Assembly (NCBI GenBank): GCA_033439265.1
Contig: JAVTVX010000012.1
Span: forward strand, 2,159,001-2,223,000
Reading direction: 5' to 3'
DNA length: 64,000 bases
From: Dillenia suffruticosa
Taxonomy: Eukaryota; Streptophyta; Magnoliopsida; Dilleniales; Dilleniaceae
Every line of letters starts with the position of its first letter. The first letter of the stretch is position 1. A program made the translations under genes and the position numbers. Under the pieces are notes generated by a model. The model was not told the DNA's origin. It ran no database searches and was given only the letters and a program-made list of their open reading frames with translations. Below are positions 1 through 11,507 of the stretch, in pieces.

Positions 1-920
1 TCATCAAATAGTGGATGGCTAGTATATATTCATAAATTTGGTCCATCATCTAATAGTATGTAAACTCCAATGGACAGTCAGTTTAATAGGATGAGATATT
101 AGATCTTTTAACAAACTTTTGTGTTTGAAACCTAAAAATAGAAAAAATTACTTTGGAAAAATCATATCTAATTAGAGTTTCCGCAAACGTTTGAACCTGA
201 TTAATCGGATTATGATTTCTAATACCGGTAAAGTGGTACCAAAAAAAAAGTTATAATAGTATGTAGACTAAGTATCTTATGAATCAAATGGACCATGCTT
301 CCTGTCATATGAAATTATCAATTAGAAATATCTAGTGATTCCTACTTTTCCCGATTAGGATTAGTATTGTTCGATTCTTTTGGCATTAAAGAAGTAACAT
401 AATGACAAAGGTATAGTGCAAATTTAGTGGCAAAAGAACATCAAGTGGGAGGTTTTAGTCCATCATGGATTACATCCGATTCCATCCACAGTAGTATACC
501 TTCTTCGTCTATTGGATATACATAATAATTCATAAATCGCGTAAATTTAGTAAAATGTTAAATAATTAAAACCATTATAAAGTTTTTAAAAAAGTAACAT
601 CTAACAAGCCAAGGTGGAGATCCTTTACAACTTTTGTTTCCTGTGATTAGGAGATAATAGGTTATTATAAGCCATAAGGTCCTTATTAACCAAGGGTTGC
701 AATGAATTTTTTTTTTTTTAAAGGGTTGCAATGATAAGTGTTTTCAAAAAGGAGAAGAAAAGAATGGAACAAAAGCATCCGGAAAAAGGAAAGGCCATAG
801 GGGGGTGATTTCAAAAAGGACAAATACAAGGGCAAATAGAGGAGGGACCATCCAAGTGCCTCCCTACATTTTTTTTTCTCTTTTATGCTCCATGTTAAAT
901 AATTTAGAGAGATCAACGGA

Positions 921-1080
921 TAATTGATTTAATAGAAATGATATTAAATTTTTTAAGTTAGACTTGAGTTTAAATTTTGAGAATGAAAAAAAAATTATAT
1001 TGGAAGAGTTTTTCTCAAAAACATTCCGTTAGTAATTCGAATTGAATTAGTCAAAATATGATTTCGAATACTGATCTATC
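921..1080 (+). repeat. decayed SINE-like dispersed repeat copy
   Basis: This is one copy of a short family seen about ten times in the window. Shared landmarks in order are a 'gatttaat.g.atga.att' head, a 'gagtttaaattt' segment (compare gagttcgattc in better copies, which resembles a tRNA B box), an A-rich stretch, 'ggaagagtt', then 'cgaattgaattagtca.aatatgatttcgaata'. The family is old and diverged, so the limits are approximate. Confidence 0.45.
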
Positions 1081-3330
1081 AACTAACAAGAAAGTGTGTG
1101 TGTGGAGTGTGGGGTGTCTTTGTGCAAGACTCCATTCTTCTTTTTTTGGTTGGTGCTTTGCTTAGGCATCATTTTTCTTTTTCAAAACGTATTCCATAGT
1201 GATTGTTTTTGGGCAAAAGTGAGCTAGAAATTGGCGCTGACGCTTCCTCGTACACCAACATCTTTGTTGTACCCTCTTTACCTTTTTTTTTTTTTTCCTT
1301 TTGCTTTCTTCCTCCCTCACTCACAATTTTTACCTATATCCTTTTCCCCAGAAAATATAAATTAAAGAAAAATAAAAAAAATGAGTTGCGTTGTATCGAA
1401 ACAAAGCCGAATGGTGGATTCTTACCGCCTCTGAAAACTTGGGCGTGCCCAGAACCTTTTATTAGGATGCCCTTTTCTTTGCCGAGGTCAAACGGCATCT
1501 TTCGAGGTCATGCTTGTGGTCAAAACCAAAGTCTCATGAGTTCAACTCAATGAAACTTGCTTTTTCGAGCCGGCAACCATAGCTGTATGAGTTATAGGAA
1601 AAGAAAACACCTGAATCATTCAACACAATACAATGGCAAACCCACATGTAATTAGCCTCACACATAAGAATTTAAACATAGGAATTAAATGATTTTATAG
1701 TTATTGAATTATCATTCAGCAGTTATAGTTATTGAATTATCATTCTTGTATAGTAATGATCGATTGAACCCATGGTCAAAGTAAAACTTTTGAAATTTTC
1801 AAGTAGGCCCCTTCAGATAGGGCTAAAGGGAAACTACTCCAGCATGCTATGGCATGGTAGGTATAGCAAAGGGACCGTGAATCAATTGGGTAGAATGCCA
1901 TGAGAAATCCAAAATGGACAACCTGAAAATAGTAATCTATGCATGAATTTCATACCTAGGATAGGCCTACGTAAACTCTAGCTTTGGGTTTATTTTAGTT
2001 CAATAATTGATGGACTGTGACAAATACATATCGGCTTGTGAACCTGTGAACCGCATGATGTCAAAATGGCAGACCGGGACTTATATATGAGTCTTTCAAA
2101 GGATCATATCCTATGATTGCAACATTTTTTTTTTTAATGTTTATATATTTTAACAGATTATTTTTTTAATGGGTACATCCTAACTACAAAGTGATGAAAC
2201 ACATGTAATAATTCATAAAAGACTCGCAGCGGACCACGTTTCTGTGTGGGCTCAAACTTTCCTTAATGCAGGTTGCTAATTTGGATTGATCCAACAGATG
2301 TATGATTGCAACGTTGATATTTATTTTCTTGCCCTCCATTTATTAACTATTGGAATTTTGTTTTCCTCTTGCCAAGAGACAAAAGGTCACTCTCATTTGG
2401 GTTGTGGATTATTTAAGAGAAAGGGGAACCTGAGCGTTATGGGTTTCTCATAAAGGGGCTCTCTCAATAGTTGCAATCTTGAATTTGATTAGTTGTAAAT
2501 TTCAGACGTTAAAGGCTGTTGGGACACAATGTCGCTTCCTGTGAATAAAATATATATATATACTTGGGGGTACGAATTAAAAGCATCCACAAGTCAAGGA
2601 TATACATATATTAAAGAGTCTACGTATAGTATATAGTTTGAAAAATTCACCAATGATATGTGAATTTAGTGATAAAATATTAAACTTGTTTAATCAAAAT
2701 TTGATTTCAAATTTTACAAATGAAAAAACATGTATCGAAAAAATCAACCCTTTAATTGTACCTCATAACAATCAGAACCAGATTAATTGAATTTTTAGAT
2801 ATCGTGATGAAATAAAAAAAATTAATTTGAAAATTTTGGTTTGTTGGAAGAATTAAAAATTCGCTTTTTAATTCTTTTATCGCATCCTCCGCAAAAGTTA
2901 AGGTTATTTGAGCAATCTTAACTATGGAAGCATGCTTTATGTACTATGACATAACAAAAAATTACCGCCAACCAAGGATGCCATCACTATTGAGAAATTA
3001 CTAGGAATGTCACTATAAAGGACAATAATACGATGAGAATAGTCTTTCATATTGGACATGGTGAAACTTTTTTGGAGGGGGGGGGGGTGGTGTTTGAAAA
3101 TGACCAACAAAATTAGAAAATGTTGAGTAGTGTATGTTACTCTAGTGTAATCTTCCGGTACAAAGTGAAACTCAATTATGGTTTTAAAAATATAAATAAT
3201 TTTTATTTTAAAATTATCTTTAAAAAATTTTAAATCAAAAAAGTTTACCCCACCGTGTCAATGTCATGTAAAACAATTAAATCCACTTGATTGGAACTAG
3301 TTTACAAATAGGATGATGTAATCCGTGTAT

Positions 3331-3490
3331 ATAGAAATATCAAACTTTTTTAAATTGTTAATAAGAAATCTCGACTTTAAGTTATGAGAATGGAAAAAAA
3401 AAGTTTGGGATAACTAATTCCATATTAGATCCTACAGTATTTGAATTAGATTAATCTGACGAAACATGAATATCGGCTGGTCTAGTAAAA
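3331..3490 (+). repeat. decayed SINE-like dispersed repeat copy
   Basis: Same family as the copy at 921-1080. It shares 'aaatatcaaa.tttttaa', 'tcgactttaagtta.gagaatg', an A-run, and then 'gaattagattaatctga' with 'gaatatcgg' at the end. Limits are approximate. Confidence 0.45.
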
Positions 3491-3810
3491 AAAAATCTAA
3501 ATATATGTATAAAAAAAATTAATTGAGTTATATACTTACTAAAAGTAGCATGAGTTAATTCAATTATTTTACAACTTATTTTACGGTGGTGTAAATCCAC
3601 AATATTTTGGTAATTAGTGGGAAATTTAGTCTTTTCTCTTGGGAATGAATATATATATATATATATATATATAAATCACTTATGCATTTAGTTTTATATG
3701 TGGTGTCTCGAGACAAATCGGAGAAGCGTTGGCCACGAATAAAAGGTAAACAACAACGACCTTAGACAAGGTAACAATTTTATAATCCTAGATAATAATT
3801 GAGAGGGGAA

Positions 3811-3932
3811 GACACGTGTGAAGGCCGAGGGTAGCACGTGAGGGGCAGATGGGAGAAATAAAAAATGAGAAATAAATGATGAAAACAAGTGGTCCCGTAC
3901 GAACGTGTGAGGAACGGTGAAATTCACGTGAC
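3811..3932. promoter_or_regulatory. cluster of three CACGTG (G-box/ABRE-type) cores
   Basis: Three CACGTG cores lie within about 115 bp: in gacacgtgtg, in agcacgtgag, and in ttcacgtgac. CACGTG is bound by plant bZIP and bHLH factors, which is established knowledge. A CT microsatellite follows at about 4013-4038. In this window such tracts mark 5' leaders, so the cluster could belong to an unrecognised transcription unit or be a distal element of the BLH gene. Function is inferred only. Confidence 0.35.
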
Positions 3933-6900
3933 AGTCACCCGAAAGGCGACGGATGGAGAGAGGGTTGGCCTGTCATCCATCAATCCGGTTTGTAGTTCGG
4001 TAGTTACATTTCCCTCTCTCTCTCTCTCTCTCTCTTTCAGTTTTATATTTTGTAAATCCCAAAAAAGGGACCTGAATTAGTTTAAGCTGCAATATTAATT
4101 TTATTTTAATATTTGACAACAATAGTAATTTTTGTGTAGTATCAAAATGTTTTTATTCTTTGAAAAAAAACAAAAATTAGGAAAATTATATTGAAAATTG
4201 TGGGTAAAGCTAGATTTTTGAGTTTTGTGAAAATGAGAACACCACAATAAAATTGGACCAAGGATATGTTTTCATCTCTTTTAAAATTATAGTTGAAATA
4301 TTATTTATTCAGTAAAAATTATAATTATGTTTCTGAAATTATAATTTTAAATACACATTACACAGCATTATTCTTACAACCCTAGGAAGAATATATGACT
4401 TTACCGATATTTACGATCTCTAAATAATAAATATAAGATTAGGAAAAATTCCGTAAAATCCTAAATATGCTTTTGGTGTTCATTTGATTTTGCAGTGAGC
4501 TACGCTACAATTAAAACTAATTACTCAAATAACTATGGTAAATACAACCTTGGGAAGTTGTCAACAGCATCATGGTAAAATCGAAAGCTTACCAACCTTC
4601 ATTTGTTTAAAAAAGCTATGACGATTCTCTTTCCACAGCATTTGCCATTCACAAGAAACTCCACAATTTTCTAATAAAAACAAGAATCAGATTTTCGAAA
4701 TCTTTTCATCTTGAAAAATCTCAGTCGTCCCCATCGCTGCCATATGTATTGCAGAAAGCTATTAATGATATAAAATGTCCAAATGGTCAAGATTAAGACA
4801 AAACACAAAATTTGACGAGACATTACCCATATATTTATGATCCAAGATTACGAAAGTTGGAAAATACTCCCATCATCAAAAGACTAATCACCATAACCAA
4901 TTCATCACCACCTTGTATTTGGCCCTCCCCTTCAGATATCTAGGGGCTATTCATTAAATGAAAAATTAATTCCTGAATTTTTAATAACGAATGATAAACT
5001 GCAAAAATCTTTCAACAAATAAAAATAGAGATTAACTTCAAATATATGTTTTAACAATTCAATTTGTAGTGACAAATTAAATATTTTTGTATTCAATAAT
5101 ATTTTGGGACTATTTAGTTACATGGAATAAATTTATTTTTTACACTTATTTTAAAAAAAAATTGTGAAATATGATAACTACGCACAAACAAGGTTTTTTT
5201 TCCCCAAAAACACCATATAAATGTTCTAATTTTGAACTTATAACTACATTGTTTTAAAATTATTTTAAGTGTTTTCTAATATAAAATATAATTTATCCCA
5301 AGGGAACAGCTTATTAGTCTATCTTCTAATCCGATGATTCCGAATTTAAATTACGATAGAACAAAAAAAATACAGAATATAATTTAGTTTTTGAATAGAA
5401 ATCGAGGGTTTTGAATATAACTTTTAATTTTGTCTATGAAAATAGTTTTTTTTTTTGTACTAAAAAGAAAATAAAAAGGAGGAAAACATCGAGTTAATTT
5501 AATGATATAGGAGAAACAAAAAACACCTGCGGAGATTTACAAAGAACACACGAAAAGGGTAAGAAAACAGACCTTGCCAAACCCTATGGCGGTTACGAGG
5601 GCCTCTCAGGCCTAACAAAAGTATGGTAAACACCCCTAACCCTAACCAATCGCACGTGCGAACAATCTTTTGCTTGTAGCCTTTTCCCATTAATAATTTC
5701 TTTTTCTAGATCTGACCTTTGTATTATTTCTTCTTGCCTTCCATCTTCGAACTACCATTAATTACAATAAATTCATAAAAAGCAACAAAAAGAAAAAAAA
5801 ATTGCATAAGTACTTTCGTGATACACAAGATTAAGAATTTGGATTTTTCTTTTTTGAAGCTTTGATGGAATTGCAATGATGGGTTTTACTCTATATATAT
5901 TTAAAAAAATTGCTTAAACTATCGATACTTAATTGATTTAGTAATTGAATACCAATACCCCTTAAATAAAATTTTAATTTCCAGTTTTATGTAAAAAAAA
6001 AAAAAAAACATGTATCAAAACAACTCATTTCGAATTAGATTTAGTCATATTCAAAATAATTATCAGATACCGATAATTTATCTCAAAAAAGATTTTTTTT
6101 ATTCCATTAAAGATAGTGTTAGAATAAAAAAAAAATTCTATAATAAACAAAATATAAGAGGTAAAAAAGCTTTTGTAATAAAATCTAGTAATTACTAATG
6201 ATTTAATTTTTCTACAAAAAAAAAACCTTAGAAAAAGCACAAAATAACCGAAACCTTCAAAATTCTAGATTCTCAATAGATTTGTAATAATTTTCTATTT
6301 AAATGATAATTATAACTTAAATTTTTGACATAAATTATAGAAATGGAACACTTCCATGATGAAGTTTTAGTAATATTTTTACATCGTAGGCACTTCTCTC
6401 GATTCTGGCCTATAAAAATAAAAGGCTAAAGAAAATATCCAAAGAAACGGCATAAAATGACTGAAATAACCCTGCTAACTTCAGATGTTTTGTAGGTCTT
6501 CTTGATACGATGTTTTAGGTATTTAGGTAAAATGGAGAAAACTAGGATGGTGGTGGTTTAGATCATTTGAGATGACCTTGTACTGACCTTATCTTTTTTT
6601 TATATTCCAAGGTTTGCTTTGGTGCCACACGCTGAAAGACAAAAATGGTCCACGATTTTAAAATGGTATTTTCGTCATTGCCTAGAATTGTTTGGATTTT
6701 ATTAAGAAATTAAATAAGGGAAAAATATTAATCTTTTTAGGTTAGGACGTAGGCCATGATTTTGTTGAGCATGTTAAATGGGATAGCATCATACTTGTAC
6801 TTTAATTACTCCAATACCCCTTCATTCAACCTTCTAGGTAAGGTTATTTGTGTAATTTGATATTGTGATTTTATTTAAGTTGTGAATTAATATATATTAT

Positions 6901-7119
6901 TTATTTATTTTATTAATAAAAATTTATCAAACCAAACTTTATTACTTCGGTCATCAAAACTTTTTAGTCAGAATATTATTATTTATCAATTATTAGTTCA
7001 TATCCTTAATATTAAAAAATTATGTTTCCCTTCCTATAAAATTTCATTGTCAAGCTGAATACAAAAAGAAAAAAATTGTAATGTTTATAATATTTGGAGG
7101 GTTAAAGTGGTGGTGAAGA

Positions 7120-7480
7120 GGAAGAACAGCGACCTCTTCTCTCTCTCTCTCTCTCTCTGTGAGAGAGATATCAGTCCAAAGGTTCCATTATTTTTTTTTG
7201 TAACCCTTCTCATCATCTCTCTTTCCAGAAGGCGATTGCAGACACATACTCTCTCTCCCACAGCAAAGAGCAACAACGAGAGAGAGAAAAGGAAAAGGAG
7301 AGAAAGAGAAAGCTAGAGAGAGAAAAAGACTACAGATATTGAAGAAGGAGACTCGACAGAGAGAGGGGGGAGCTGATAAGAAGAATTGAGGATTCCTTTC
7401 ACTGTCTCTCTTCTCATACAGAAGAGAAAACGATGTCTGCGAGCTTTGCACCCTTTCACGGTAGCCTGCAACTCTAACAG
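7120..7480 (+). promoter_or_regulatory. probable 5' leader of the BLH gene, CT/GA-rich
   Basis: The segment alternates (CT)n near 7138-7159 with GA-rich purine tracts at about 7275-7370, just ahead of a good 5' splice site (taacag|gtatat). Long CT/GA-rich leaders are common in plant BELL genes. The transcription start cannot be fixed from sequence alone. Confidence 0.45.
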
Positions 7481-7572
7481 GTATATTTTACATAAAACAT
7501 TAAAAAAGCTGAAAAAAGAAAAGGAAAACAAAATGAAAAAGCACACTCCAAAAAAACAAAGACCCATTTGAT

Positions 7573-7609
<37 letters not shown>

Positions 7610-7748
7610 ACTTTTCTCAATTGTAGTGCCTTTCTCACCCACTCTCTCTCTCCTATTTGATTATTAACTCAAATTTCACGACGGCTATTGTCTCGTTTTC
7701 TTGTTTTTCCTTCGATTAGTGGCTAAATTAGAGATCAAGGATTTTCAG
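7481..7748 (+). other. probable intron in the 5' UTR of the BLH gene
   Basis: The donor is ctaacag|gtatat at 7481. The best acceptor is gattttcag at 7748, and a second candidate is ccattccag about 10 bases further on. The interior holds a (CT)n tract at 7575-7606 and has no coding value. A leader intron would explain why a long untranslated stretch precedes the start codon at 7805. Confidence 0.45.
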
Positions 7749-7775
7749 CTCCATTCCAGAAGAGGGTAAGGATTG

Positions 7776-7814
7776 ATGAAGATGATGAAGAAGAATTCAT
7801 TGATATGGGAATAG
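7776..7814 (+). CDS. upstream ORF overlapping the BLH start codon
   Basis: A 12-codon ORF reading [12 protein letters not shown] starts 29 bases before the BLH ATG in another frame and ends with TAG at 7812-7814, so it overlaps the main start at 7805. Two more in-frame ATGs lie at codons 3 and 4. If the leader is spliced as proposed, this ORF stays in the mRNA. Ribosomes starting on it could not re-start at the main ATG without moving back, so it could repress translation. Whether it is translated is inference. Confidence 0.5.
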   Translation: MKMMKKNSLIWE

Positions 7815-9422
7815 CAACAACACCAACAATTCAACCTCTCTCCTCTTCAAAATCTCACCTCTTCTTGTTTCCTACAATCCCTAACAATTCGTCTATGTCC
7901 CAAGACTACCACCAAACCATCTTCACCTTCTCCAATGGATTTGACAGATCCTCATCTGACCAACAACAACAAGACCACGTAGCTCAACAGATCCGCAGGG
8001 ACAAACTCAGAGTCCCAACACAAGGGTTTGAACCTCCAACCCCAATTGTCACTGAATTAGAAGAACAAGTTCCAACCGTCTACGAAGCTGGCATGCTTTC
8101 AGAAATGTTCAGCTTCCCACAAGGAGCTTCTGCCCCAACTTCATCCACCAGTGAACTCATCATAGACCCCAGACAAGGACATGAATGGTATGTGAATAGA
8201 GGTTTTCCACATGACATGGTTGATTCAAAGACGACTCCAACTAGTAATCGGCATAGTCACCATCTTAATGCCGATTCAGCAGCTGCTGCCATGCATCTTT
8301 TTCTCATGAATCCACAACCCAGATCACCATCTCCCCCACAAGCAACTGCTAGTAATAATAATAATAATGGCAATTCTGCTGCTTCTACTCTTCATATGCT
8401 ACTTCCGAATTCTGGGAATTTTAGTACTGGTGGTGGTTCTAATGTTAATGTTAATGTTGATTACCCACATCATCAGTTTAGTAGCGAGATTAGTGGAAGT
8501 GTTATCGAAGGAGGACAAGGGCTTTCCTTGTCTTTGTCGTCGTCGTTGCAGCAGAGGTTGGAGGCGGCGAAGGCCGAGGAAAGTATGCTTTACTTCAATT
8601 CTTCTCTCAAGAATTTAGGGTCGTCGTCTTCTTCTCAGCATCATCTACATCATTTACATATGCAAAGTGGGATTGTGGGTAGCAATCAGAATCATCAAAT
8701 TCATGTTGGTTATGGGTCTTCATCAATAGGGGTTGTGAATGTATTGAGAAATTCCAAGTATGTGAAGGCTGCACAGGAATTGCTTGAAGAGTTTTGCAGT
8801 GTCGGGAGAGGCCAGTTCAAGAAGAACAAGTTTCTTGCAAAATCTAATTCAAACCCTAATTCAAATCCAGGTGGTGGAATTAATAGCGGTGCTGGTGCTT
8901 CTTCTTCTTCAAAAGATCCACCACCTTTGTCTGCCGCTGACAGAATTGAGCATCAGAGAAGAAAGGTCAAACTAGCATCCATGCTTGACGAGGCATGTAA
9001 TCTCTCTCTCTCTCTCAATCTGTAGAGTCACGACTCCAATCATTTCATTTAATTAGTCCATTGTTTTCTCAAAAAACCACCAAGTACAGACCCGAAATTT
9101 CCTTCGGGAAGAAAGCCGGCCACTCTTATATTTTATTGATGCGATGGAAATTAACTGGTATTAAAAAAACTATCATTTGGTGAACAGTTGCCATTAGGAG
9201 TACATACAAGAGAAGGTGGTAGTGAGAAAAGACACTTTACTTGTGACTTACATAGCCCCGATTTCTCTAAATACACGTAGGAGGAAGTTGTCATGAATGC
9301 TAGTGATCCAAGAGATCTGTTTCCCATCTTAGATATGTTTGCAGAAGAAAGAAAGCTATTTATTTATTTTTTTTAAATGTCCTTGGTTGACCTCACCTTT
9401 GTGGAAGGTGGGAATTATTCTC

Positions 9423-9460
<38 letters not shown>

Positions 9461-11473
9461 CGCTTTTGATGTTTGTTTACTCCAAAAAACCACCATACAT
9501 GCCCCTCCAATGTTTTTTATTGGGAAAAGAGAGGAAGGAAATATAAAAAACACCGGGTTATTCTTTGTTCCCTTCAACAATCATTTCACTGTTTCGAAGC
9601 TTTGAGTCATCCTAGCCCTGCATTTATTTATTCCGCTCTCAATGAAAATTTTAGAAATCCAATTTTAAAAAATATACATATTTTTTTATTAGATATGTCC
9701 TATTATAACCAGGAGATGAGAAGTATGGGGATTTAATCACAAACCCTCTCGTAACCATCGGTCAAGTGTCATGTGATTCTAGAAAACATACATTATTATC
9801 ATATCTTGATTTTCTCCTTCCAATTTGCAAAACATATATATTATGTTTTGTCAACATTTATGTTTCGATTGTTTTAAAGAAATTGTTTGGGAGTCAAGTA
9901 AGCTGTCAAGTTAGCATGGTCACAGGTTCCTTTCTTCAATGTTAAATCTTCGTGGTTGGTTGGAGGGTGAAAATAACCGCGAAACCTTTCTATGCTTTTC
10001 GTGCATTGGGGGCAAAAGTAACACAAGCAATCATAGGACACTGTTAATTCTACTTAACTACTATTAAATATTAGGATGAACTCTGATTGTCTAAAATAAA
10101 ATTTTATTATTACTGTTCTGCAACAGTTAAATACAATATATTGTTTATTTTCTTCTTGTGACTTCTTTTATCAGGTGGATCGAAGATACAACCACTATTG
10201 TGAACAAATGCAAATGGTGGTGAACTCATTTGATCTGGTGATGGGGTTTGGCGCTGCGACGCCATACACGGCGTTAGCACAGAAGGCAATGTCGCGGCAT
10301 TTTCGGTGTCTAAAGGATGCCATAGCTGCACAATTGAAGCTGAGTTGTGAGCTATTGGGTGAGAAAGATGTTTCGGGTACTTCTGGGGTGACAAAAGGAG
10401 ATACCCCAAGACTTAAATTGCTTGAGCAAAGTTTGAGACAACAAAGAGCATTCCACCAAATGGGTATGATGGAACAAGAGGCCTGGAGACCCCAACGAGG
10501 CCTACCCGAACGCTCCGTCAATATTTTGAGATCTTGGCTTTTCGAGCATTTTCTTCACCCGTACGTCTTCTCTCTCTCTCTCTCTCTCTCTCTCGCCTTA
10601 ATGTTTATGGCACATCATAAAATTGTCTCTAGTGCTTGGTTCACGAAAAATAACTATTTTAAAAAAATAAATTTTCTAATTTTTTCTTTAAGTGTCAAAA
10701 GAAAATCTAGTCAACTGAAAGTTTTTTTTTTTTTGCAAATTGAAAAGTCAAGCCAAATTTTAGAATTGTAGAAGTTGGTTTTTATTATAATCCATGACTA
10801 TTCAATAATCACAGGTCAATTAAATCTACTTTGAATTAAATTAGGTCAATAAGAGATAAAATTTTTTCAAAATCTATTTTTACTATACATAAAAATTGAA
10901 TATAAAATTTTATTTACAAGGTATTGGTGTTTGGTCACTGTACCAATTAGATATTCATGATTATTATTATTATTATTTGTGTGTGTCCACTGCCGACTTG
11001 CAAAATGTTCTTATCAAAGAAATCTAAGTTATTAAAAATTTATAAATATTTAGTATTACATTTGAACCAGGTAATATATATATTTTTTAAATATCGATTT
11101 CGTCTTGAAGTTAAAAATTATATAAAATCAGAAAAAATATATGAAGTTATAATTTAAAGAAAAATTTTAGAAAATAAATAATATTTGAATTATGAGTTTT
11201 TTTTAAGCCCCAGGGTTAATATGTTACGCCATATTATATCTTGAAAAGTATTTTTTTTTAAAAAGAAATTAAACAATGATGTGTGAAGATTGAGAATGTC
11301 AATTATGAGAAAATTATGAAGTGTGTATTCTGCTTTTTGCTAATGAGAGACGAAAAGATCTAGTAATACTTTTACCTTGTCAGTATGATGAATGCTGATT
11401 TGTGTCTCATGGGAGGGAATACTTATTGCAGTGTCCTTGAATGTTGTCTTTTCAGCAGAAAAAGCTTATGGAA

Positions 11474-11507
<34 letters not shown>

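Larger units (their letters stand above)
1..7080. other. gene-free AT-rich region upstream of the BLH gene
   Basis: I see no coding exon with family resemblance. The sequence is AT-rich with homopolymers, an (AT)n tract near 3649-3673 and several decayed copies of a SINE-like repeat (about 61-240, 921-1080, 2661-2800, 3331-3490 and 5930-6075). Two islands are richer in G+C than their surroundings, about 1200-1560 and 5500-5690. They have no recognisable product, so I leave them unassigned. Confidence 0.7.

Noticed and set aside
1203-1553. 116-codon open frame
   Set aside because: It contains a poly-T/Phe run and low-complexity Lys-rich parts with no family resemblance. Composition fits chance opening in T-rich DNA.
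5634-5648. Interstitial telomere repeat
   Set aside because: Only two CCCTAA-like units are present, so it is better read as a telo-box-like word than as a telomeric array.
9001-9025. End of BLH exon 1 at the in-frame stop (a 406-residue truncated protein)
   Set aside because: This would lack the homeodomain. The BELL domain continues precisely at 10175, so splicing is required. A retained-intron isoform ending here is possible but not supported by sequence alone.
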